A stretch of DNA of 64,000 bases from positions 62,001 to 126,000 of the forward strand of contig NZ_JAHDTH010000001.1 in the NCBI RefSeq assembly GCF_018531445.1, given 5' to 3'. Under the pieces are notes generated by a model. The model did no database searches and had not been told where the DNA came from. It saw only the letters and a program-made list of their open reading frames with translations. Numbering within the stretch: the first letter of the stretch is position 1; every line of letters begins with the position of its first letter. Of the stretch, positions 58,444 through 64,000 are shown one piece after another. The DNA comes from Pseudonocardia lacus (GTDB lineage: Bacteria; Actinomycetota; Actinomycetes; Mycobacteriales; Pseudonocardiaceae). The position numbers and the translations under genes were made by a program.

Positions 58444-60360
58444 ATGAGCGCCGACCCCCTGACCGAGCCCGTCCCCGGGACCCCGCCGGACCGCGACGCG
58501 CTCGCCGCGGCGCTGGAGCACGCCAACTTGCCCTCGCTGGTCCCGGTCCTGCACCAGCTCACCGGCGAGCGCCGCTGGCTCGCCGAGCCCTACCGGCCCG
58601 AGCGCAGCCGGGGCATGGACGACAACGACGACGGCGGGTTCGCGCCCGAGGTGCGCGCCGAGATCAGGGCGGCCGCCCTGGAGGCCGTGCTCGCCTGGTC
58701 GGCGGGGCGCCCGCCCGCCGTGCCGGCCCCGACCGGCGAGGCGCTCGTCGAGCTGATGGGCCTGGCCGTGGGCGAGCCGGTGCCCGCCGAGTACGCCGCG
58801 ATGACCGCCGAGGACATGGGCTTCGCGCCGCCCGAGCCGGTCCGCGTGGTGCCCGGCTCGGACCTGCGGGTGGTCGTGATCGGCGCGGGCGTCTCCGGGA
58901 TGCTCGCCGCGATCCGGCTGCACGAGGCCGGGATCTCCCACGTCGTGCTGGAGAAGAACGACGACGTCGGGGGCACCTGGCTGGAGAACGCCTATCCCGG
59001 GGCGGGGGTCGACACCCCGAGCCACCTGTACTCCTACTCATTCGCGCCGCGGCGGTGGTCCACCCACTTCGGCAAGCGCGACGAGGTGCTGGCGTACCTG
59101 CGCGAGGTGGCCGACCGCTACGACCTGCGCTCGCGCATCCGGTTCGGCGTCGAGGCCGCCGGCGCCGACTACGACGCCGACCGCCGCCGCTGGACGGTGC
59201 GCACCACCGACGGCGAGCGCATCGAGGCGCACGCCGTGATCACCGCCGTCGGCCAGCTGAACCGGCCCAAGGTGCCCGACCTGCCCGGCATGGGGGAGTT
59301 CCGCGGGCGGCTGTTCCACTCGGCGCGCTGGCCGGCCGACCTCGACCTGACCGGCAAGCGGCTGGCCGTGATCGGCACCGGGGCCAGCGCGATGCAGATC
59401 GTGCCCGCCGTCGCCGGCACCGCCGCGCACGTGACGATCTTCCAGCGGTCGCCGCAGTGGGCCGCGCCCAACGGCGTCTACTTCAGCCCGATCGACGAGC
59501 ACGTCCAACTGCTGATGGACGCCGTGCCGTTCTACCGGCGCTGGTACCGCACCCGGCTGGCCTGGAACTTCAACGACCGGGTCCACCCGTCGCTGCAGAT
59601 CGACCCCGAGTGGGAGCACCCGCGGCGCTCGGTCAACGCGGTCAACGACGCCCACCGCCGCGTCTTCACCCGCTACCTGCAGTCCGAGCTGGCCGGCCGC
59701 GACGACCTGGTGGCCAAGGCGCTGCCGGACTACCCGCCCTTCGGCAAGCGGATGCTGCTGGACAACGGCTGGTACGCCGCGCTGCGCCGCGACGACGTCA
59801 CCCTGCTCACCGAGCCCGTCGCGGCGATCACCCCGACCGGGGTCCGGGGCGCCGACGGCACCGAGGTCGAGGCCGACGTCGTCGTGCTGTGCACCGGCTT
59901 CGAGACGCACAAGCAGTTGCACCCGCTCGACATCCGCGGCCGCGACGGCGCCTTGCTGCGCGAGCTGTGGGGCCCCGACGACGCCGACGCGCACCTGGGG
60001 ATCACCGTGGCCGGCTTCCCGAACCTGTTCCTGACCTGCGGCCCGGGCACGGTCCTCGGGCACGGCGGCAGCTACATCACCATCGCCGAGTTCCAGGTGC
60101 GCTACATCGTCGAGGCGCTGGTGACGATGGCCGAGCGGGGGATCGGTGCCGTCGAGTGCCGCCCGGAGGCGCACGCCGACTACGCCGCCCGCCAGGACGC
60201 CGCCCACGAGCGGATGATCTGGACGCACCCGGGAATGGGCAACTGGTACCGCAACCCCGCCGGGCGGGTGGTCTGCACGCTGCCCTGGCGGATCGTCGAC
60301 TACTGGGCGATGACCCGCCACGTCGACTGGGACGACTTCAGCACCGAGCCGGCGCGGTGA
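58444..60360 (+). CDS. Flavin-containing Baeyer-Villiger monooxygenase
   Basis: A 638-residue class B flavoprotein. An N-terminal extension of about 135 helical residues precedes the FAD fold, as in 4-hydroxyacetophenone monooxygenase. The FAD motif is VVIGAGVSGMLAA near 144, NDDVGGTWLENAYPG follows, the BVMO fingerprint is FRGRLFHSARWP near 286, and the NADPH motif is VIGTGASAMQ near 310. It inserts oxygen next to a ketone to form an ester or lactone. It is divergent from the nitroreductase operon and converges on an MFS gene; a second monooxygenase and an alcohol dehydrogenase lie within 4 kb. Confidence 0.92.
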   Translation: MSADPLTEPVPGTPPDRDALAAALEHANLPSLVPVLHQLTGERRWLAEPYRPERSRGMDDNDDGGFAPEVRAEIRAAALEAVLAWSAGRPPAVPAPTGEALVELMGLAVGEPVPAEYAAMTAEDMGFAPPEPVRVVPGSDLRVVVIGAGVSGMLAAIRLHEAGISHVVLEKNDDVGGTWLENAYPGAGVDTPSHLYSYSFAPRRWSTHFGKRDEVLAYLREVADRYDLRSRIRFGVEAAGADYDADRRRWTVRTTDGERIEAHAVITAVGQLNRPKVPDLPGMGEFRGRLFHSARWPADLDLTGKRLAVIGTGASAMQIVPAVAGTAAHVTIFQRSPQWAAPNGVYFSPIDEHVQLLMDAVPFYRRWYRTRLAWNFNDRVHPSLQIDPEWEHPRRSVNAVNDAHRRVFTRYLQSELAGRDDLVAKALPDYPPFGKRMLLDNGWYAALRRDDVTLLTEPVAAITPTGVRGADGTEVEADVVVLCTGFETHKQLHPLDIRGRDGALLRELWGPDDADAHLGITVAGFPNLFLTCGPGTVLGHGGSYITIAEFQVRYIVEALVTMAERGIGAVECRPEAHADYAARQDAAHERMIWTHPGMGNWYRNPAGRVVCTLPWRIVDYWAMTRHVDWDDFSTEPAR

Positions 60361-60370
60361 GCCGCGGGCC

Positions 60371-61879
60371 TCAGCGGCCGGTGGAGCTCGCGACCGGCTC
60401 CGGCGCGCCCACCGCCACCGGGGCGTTGCGGCCGGTCCGTGCGGAGCGCCGGGCGCCGAGCACCGCCAGGATCGACAGCGCCGAGACGACCGCCATGCCG
60501 GCGAGGGTGACCCGGTAGCCCAGCACCAGCTGCTCGACCGCGGCGGGCGCCACGTCGGCGAGCGTGCCGGCGAACACGGCGGGGCGCAGCGCCGCGGGCA
60601 GCGCGGCGGTCACCGAGGTCAGCGCCAGCGCCGTGGTCACCACGATCGCGGTGTTGATCACCATCAGCCGCATGGCGTTGACGATGCCCACCCGGTTGGC
60701 CGGCAGCTCGTCGAGCAGGGCGGTGGTGTTGGCCGGCACGAACAGCCCCGAGCCGACGCCCAGCAGGACCAGCGCGACGCAGACCGTCGCGTAGCCGCCC
60801 GTCGCCGAGATGCTCGCGGTCAGCAGCAGCAGGCCCGCGGTGCTGACCGCGTTGCCCAGCACGGCGACGCGGCGCGCGTCGAGCCAGCGGTGCAGCAGCC
60901 CCGAGCTCGCGGAGAAGACCATCATGGCCGCCGACATCGGCAGCACCCGCAGCCCGGCGGTGATCGGGTCCTCGCCGTGCGCTGCCTGGTAGAACAGCGC
61001 GACCAGCAGGACGACGGCCATCCGCGACGACGTGCTGAGGAACGACGCGGTCAGCCCGAGGCTGAAGACGCGGTCGGTGAACAGTCCCATGTCCACGACC
61101 GGGTTCGCGCTGCGCCGCTCCACCACCACGAACACCGGCAGCAGCACCACGAACAGGGCGATCCCGATCAGCACGACGGGGGCGGTCCAACCGTGGTCGG
61201 ACACCTGCGACAGCCCGATGAGCAGCCCGCCCAGCGACACCAGCACCAGCAGGTTGCCCGGCAGGTCCAGGCCCCGCTCCCCGGTGGTGGGGGGCGCCCG
61301 GCGCAGGGCGACGATCCCCCACACCAGGCAGACCAGCCCCAGCGGCACGCTGAACCAGAACACCCACTGCCAGCCGAACCGGTGCGACAGGAACCCGCCC
61401 AGCGTCGGCCCGACCACCTGGGCCACCGAGAACGAGGCGATGTAGACGCCCATGCCGCGCCCGAGCAGGTGGCGCGGGAAGGCGTCGGTCAACAGCGCGG
61501 CGCTGTTGGCCAGCAGCATCGCCCCACCGGCCGCCTGCACGACCCGCAGCCCGACGATCCACCACTCGTCGGGCGCGAAGCCCAGCGCCAGGCTGGCGGC
61601 GGTGTAGGTGGCCAGGCCCCACAGGTACATCGAGCGCCTGCCGAACATGTCGGCCAGCCGCCCGAAGACCACCATCAGCACGGTGTTGGCCAGCATGAAC
61701 GACAGCAGCATCCAGCTCGCGGCCGCCGCGCTCGCGTCGAAGGCCCGCACGACGTCGGGCAGGGCGACGTTGAGCGAGCTGGTGCCCAGCGCGAAGGCGA
61801 TGCTGGCCATGCTGACCACCGACAGCACCCGCCACGCGTAGCGCGTCCGGTCCCGATCGGTCGGGTCGGGCGCCACCAC
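60371..61879 (-). CDS. MFS transporter, DHA2 (14-TM) drug:proton antiporter family
   Basis: A 502-residue membrane protein with about 14 hydrophobic segments. Motif A is FGRLADMFGRRSMY near 75, motif C-like RVVQAAGGAMLLANSAALLTDAFP and GPTLGGFLSHRFGWQWVFWFSVP follow, all standard for EmrB/QacA-type exporters. GTG 61879 or GTG 61876 are the best starts (GGAGG just upstream); the frame to 61972 is open but lacks a signal. It follows the alcohol dehydrogenase gene on the same strand by about 110 bases and may export a pathway compound. Confidence 0.9.
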   Translation of the reverse strand: MVAPDPTDRDRTRYAWRVLSVVSMASIAFALGTSSLNVALPDVVRAFDASAAAASWMLLSFMLANTVLMVVFGRLADMFGRRSMYLWGLATYTAASLALGFAPDEWWIVGLRVVQAAGGAMLLANSAALLTDAFPRHLLGRGMGVYIASFSVAQVVGPTLGGFLSHRFGWQWVFWFSVPLGLVCLVWGIVALRRAPPTTGERGLDLPGNLLVLVSLGGLLIGLSQVSDHGWTAPVVLIGIALFVVLLPVFVVVERRSANPVVDMGLFTDRVFSLGLTASFLSTSSRMAVVLLVALFYQAAHGEDPITAGLRVLPMSAAMMVFSASSGLLHRWLDARRVAVLGNAVSTAGLLLLTASISATGGYATVCVALVLLGVGSGLFVPANTTALLDELPANRVGIVNAMRLMVINTAIVVTTALALTSVTAALPAALRPAVFAGTLADVAPAAVEQLVLGYRVTLAGMAVVSALSILAVLGARRSARTGRNAPVAVGAPEPVASSTGR

Positions 61880-61989
61880 AGCCTCCAGCCGCCCGGGGGC
61901 CGGGCGTCGACGGTCGAAAAACTTGTTCGATGCTAAGTGTTGATCCGGGGGTCGGGGAGTGGCCTTCCTCACCGCTGGTCAGACGTGGA

Positions 61990-63087
61990 TCACCCGCGGA
62001 AGTCGATGACGCTGCGCACGACGTCGCCGCCGTCCATCGCGGCGAACGCCCCGTCGATGCCGTCGAGGGTGATCCGCCGGGAGACCAGACCGGTCAGGTC
62101 GAGCCGCCCGGCCCGCCACAGCGCCAGCACCCGGTGGAAGTCGGTGCGGACGTCCGCCGAGCCGTACAGGCAGCCGAGCAGCCTGCGCTCGGCGGAGAAC
62201 AGCTCGCCCACGCTGAACGAGACCATGTCGGTGCGGCTGCCCGCGCCGACCACCACCGTCGTCCCGCCCCGGCGGGTGGCGTCCCACGCCGCGCGCACGG
62301 TCTCCGAGCGCCCGACGACCTCGAACGCGTAGTCGAAGCCGTCGCCGCCGGTCAGGTCGTCGGTGGCGGCGCGCAGCCCGTCGGGCGCGACCGCGTGCGT
62401 CGCCCCGAACCGCCGGGCGATCTCCAGCTTCCCGGGCGCGCGGTCGACGGCCAGCACCGTCGCGGCCCCGGCCAGCCGGGCGCCCTGCACGACGTTGACG
62501 CCGACCCCGCCGCAGCCCACCACGACCACCGACGAACCCGGCACGACCCGCGCCGTGTTGATGACCGCGCCGACCCCGGTCATGACCCCGCAGCCGACGA
62601 GCGCGGCCACGTCGAACGGCACGGCCCGGTCGATCGGCACCACCGACTCCACCGGCACCACGGTCTGCTCCGCGAACGTGCCCACGCCCAGCGCCGAGGC
62701 CACCGGGCCGTCGGCGGTCGACAGTGCCGGCTCGCGCTCCGCCCTGGCCAGCCGCCCGGCGGTGCACAGCTGCGGCTGGGCGCCCAGGCAGAACCGGCAG
62801 CGCCCGCACGGCGGGATCCACACCAGGATCACGTGGTCGCCCTCGGCCGCGCCGCGCACGCCGGGGCCGACCTCCACCACCACGCCCGCGCCCTCGTGGC
62901 CGAGCACGGCCGGCACGACGCCGGCCAGCGTCCCGTTCTGGATCGACAGGTCCGAATGGCACACCCCGCTGGCCCGCAACGCCACCCGGACCTCGCCCGG
63001 GCCCGGCGCGCGCAGCCGCAGGTCGTCGCGGACCACCAGCGGCTCGCCGATCCCGGTCAGCACCGCGCCGCGCACGGTGGTGCTCAC
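61990..63087 (-). CDS. Zinc-dependent alcohol dehydrogenase
   Basis: A 365-residue class III-like medium-chain dehydrogenase. Catalytic zinc ligands are in ASGVCHSD and GHEGAGVVVEVG; the structural zinc loop is CGRCRFCLGAQPQLC. The NAD motif is VVVVGCGGVGVNVVQGARLAGA. Family members oxidise primary or secondary alcohols with NAD or a carrier thiol cofactor. GTG 63087 overlaps the monooxygenase stop as GTGA, so the two are co-translated. Alcohol to ketone (this enzyme), then ketone to ester (the monooxygenase), is a natural pair. Confidence 0.92.
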   Translation of the reverse strand: MSTTVRGAVLTGIGEPLVVRDDLRLRAPGPGEVRVALRASGVCHSDLSIQNGTLAGVVPAVLGHEGAGVVVEVGPGVRGAAEGDHVILVWIPPCGRCRFCLGAQPQLCTAGRLARAEREPALSTADGPVASALGVGTFAEQTVVPVESVVPIDRAVPFDVAALVGCGVMTGVGAVINTARVVPGSSVVVVGCGGVGVNVVQGARLAGAATVLAVDRAPGKLEIARRFGATHAVAPDGLRAATDDLTGGDGFDYAFEVVGRSETVRAAWDATRRGGTTVVVGAGSRTDMVSFSVGELFSAERRLLGCLYGSADVRTDFHRVLALWRAGRLDLTGLVSRRITLDGIDGAFAAMDGGDVVRSVIDFRG

Positions 63088-64000
63088 CGGTAGACCAGGC
63101 CGTCGTCGAGGTCGGCCACCGGGAGCGTGGTGCGCTCCTCGTGGAACTCTCGCATGTGCGTCCACGGCTCCCGGTCGCCCTGGCGGAACATCCGGTGCTG
63201 CGAGCGCAGGACGTAGCCGGCGTTGAAGTTCTCCGGGTCGGCCCAGGGCAGCAGCGCCATGTCGGCGTCCTCGGGCCGCAGCGTCGGGACGACGCTGCGC
63301 GCGCCGCGCTCCTTCATCCGCACCATCAGCCGGCAGACCACCTCGCTGACCAGGTCGGCGCGCAGGGTCCAGCTGGAGCGGAAGTAGCCGAACACGTAGG
63401 CCATGTTCGGCACCCCGCTGACCATGAACCCGCGGTAGGTGACCCGCTCGGTGAAGTCGACCGGCTCGCCGTCCACGGCGAAGGCGATCTCGCCGAACAG
63501 CGACAGGTCGAAGCCGGTCGCGGTGACCACGACGTCGGCCGCAAGGAAGTGCCCGGAGCTCGTGCGGATGCCGTCATCGGTGAACTCCTCGATCGTGTCG
63601 GTGACCACCGAGGCCCGCCCGTCACGGATCGCGGTGAACAGGTCGCCCTCGGGCACCACCGCGATCCGCTGCTGCCACGGCCGGTAGGCCGGGTTGAAGT
63701 GGCGCTCGACGTCGAAGCCCTCCGGCAGCAGCTTGCGCATCTCCTCCAGCAGGAACGCGCGCAGCTTCTCCGGCTCCTCGAACGACATCCGGGTGACTTC
63801 CTCACCCTGCTTGAAGTAGGCGCGCCGGACGATCTCGTGGGTCCACTCCTCGGGCACGTCGAGCTCGCGCAGCGTCGTGGCCAGCTCGTGGGTGCGCGGC
63901 CGGGCGATGAAGAACGTGGGCGTGCGCTGCAGCATCGTCACGTGCTCGGCCGTCTCGGCCAGCGCCGGGATCAGCGTGGCCGCCGTCGCGCCGGAGCCGA
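63084..64000 (-). CDS. Flavin-containing monooxygenase, EthA/BVMO-like (5' end beyond the window)
   Basis: The frame is open to the window end, so the N-terminal FAD domain is missing. The visible 305 residues begin in the NADPH-binding region (GATAATLIPALAETAEHVTMLQR) and continue with the EthA-like TPTFFIARP. The second-half ATG motif is VVVTATGFDLSLFGEIAFAVDGEPVDF, then SGVPNMAYVFGYFRSSWTLRAD. These features match EthA-type Baeyer-Villiger monooxygenases, which oxidise ketones and thioamides. It is the upstream partner of the alcohol dehydrogenase (GTGA overlap). Confidence 0.88.
   Translation of the reverse strand, partial: GSGATAATLIPALAETAEHVTMLQRTPTFFIARPRTHELATTLRELDVPEEWTHEIVRRAYFKQGEEVTRMSFEEPEKLRAFLLEEMRKLLPEGFDVERHFNPAYRPWQQRIAVVPEGDLFTAIRDGRASVVTDTIEEFTDDGIRTSSGHFLAADVVVTATGFDLSLFGEIAFAVDGEPVDFTERVTYRGFMVSGVPNMAYVFGYFRSSWTLRADLVSEVVCRLMVRMKERGARSVVPTLRPEDADMALLPWADPENFNAGYVLRSQHRMFRQGDREPWTHMREFHEERTTLPVADLDDGLVYR

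Overview
The window is very GC-rich DNA from an actinomycete, with GTG starts common, genes packed in 4-base GTGA/ATGA overlaps, and lipoprotein importers. The steroid genes (FadD19, EchA19, FadE26/FadE27, Hsd4A), a Ddn-like nitroreductase, a DevR/DosR-like regulator and an IdeR-type iron box point to a Mycobacteriales/Pseudonocardiales organism, probably Pseudonocardiaceae. The placement is inferred from gene content; no rRNA or other taxonomic marker is present. I saw no tRNA, rRNA, CRISPR array, insertion sequence or integrase.

Layout. 0-3.4 kb: end of an acyl-CoA synthetase, then cysD and a fused cysNC (sulfate activation to PAPS). 3.5-6.6 kb: a large KAP-type P-loop NTPase with an unusual N-terminal half. 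7.2-17.9 kb: a steroid side-chain catabolic region. One reverse set (DUF1214 protein, sulfotransferase, SDR, SRPBCC protein) is tightly coupled. echA19 and fadD19 are divergent, and fadE26-fadE27 are divergent from hsd4A. Four copies of the KstR-type AACnnGTT operator lie at the promoters. 18-28.3 kb: a P450 lacking the usual I-helix acid/alcohol pair, divergent from a coupled operon with a peptide-type ABC importer, an MmgE/PrpD protein and a CapA-like phosphoesterase, followed by a PaaX-type regulator.

28.3-35.3 kb: a GntR regulator divergent from an operon that appears dedicated to methylthioribose (or 5-deoxyribose) uptake and salvage: mtnA, a complete ribose-type ABC importer, and mtnK. 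35.3-39.9 kb: TRIC channel, YggT, an orphan DevR/DosR-like response regulator with a remnant PPOX gene upstream, a Ddn-like F420 enzyme, a TetR regulator and an MBL-fold hydrolase. 40-43.9 kb: an iron-siderophore ABC importer behind an iron box. 43.9-48.2 kb: a MerR-HEAT fusion with a companion HEAT protein, a cis-prenyltransferase, and an NmrA-like protein divergent from a TetR regulator over paired operators.

48.3-50.6 kb: the most unusual gene, an astacin-type metalloprotease whose catalytic domain is split by six propeller-like repeats and followed by six more. 50.7-54.5 kb: GlsB-like protein and MgtA-type ATPase divergent from an ArsR regulator, then a dodecin. 54.5-64 kb: a ketone/alcohol catabolic neighbourhood with two Baeyer-Villiger-type monooxygenases, a Zn alcohol dehydrogenase, an MFS exporter, a nitroreductase, an acyl-CoA ligase and a TetR regulator.
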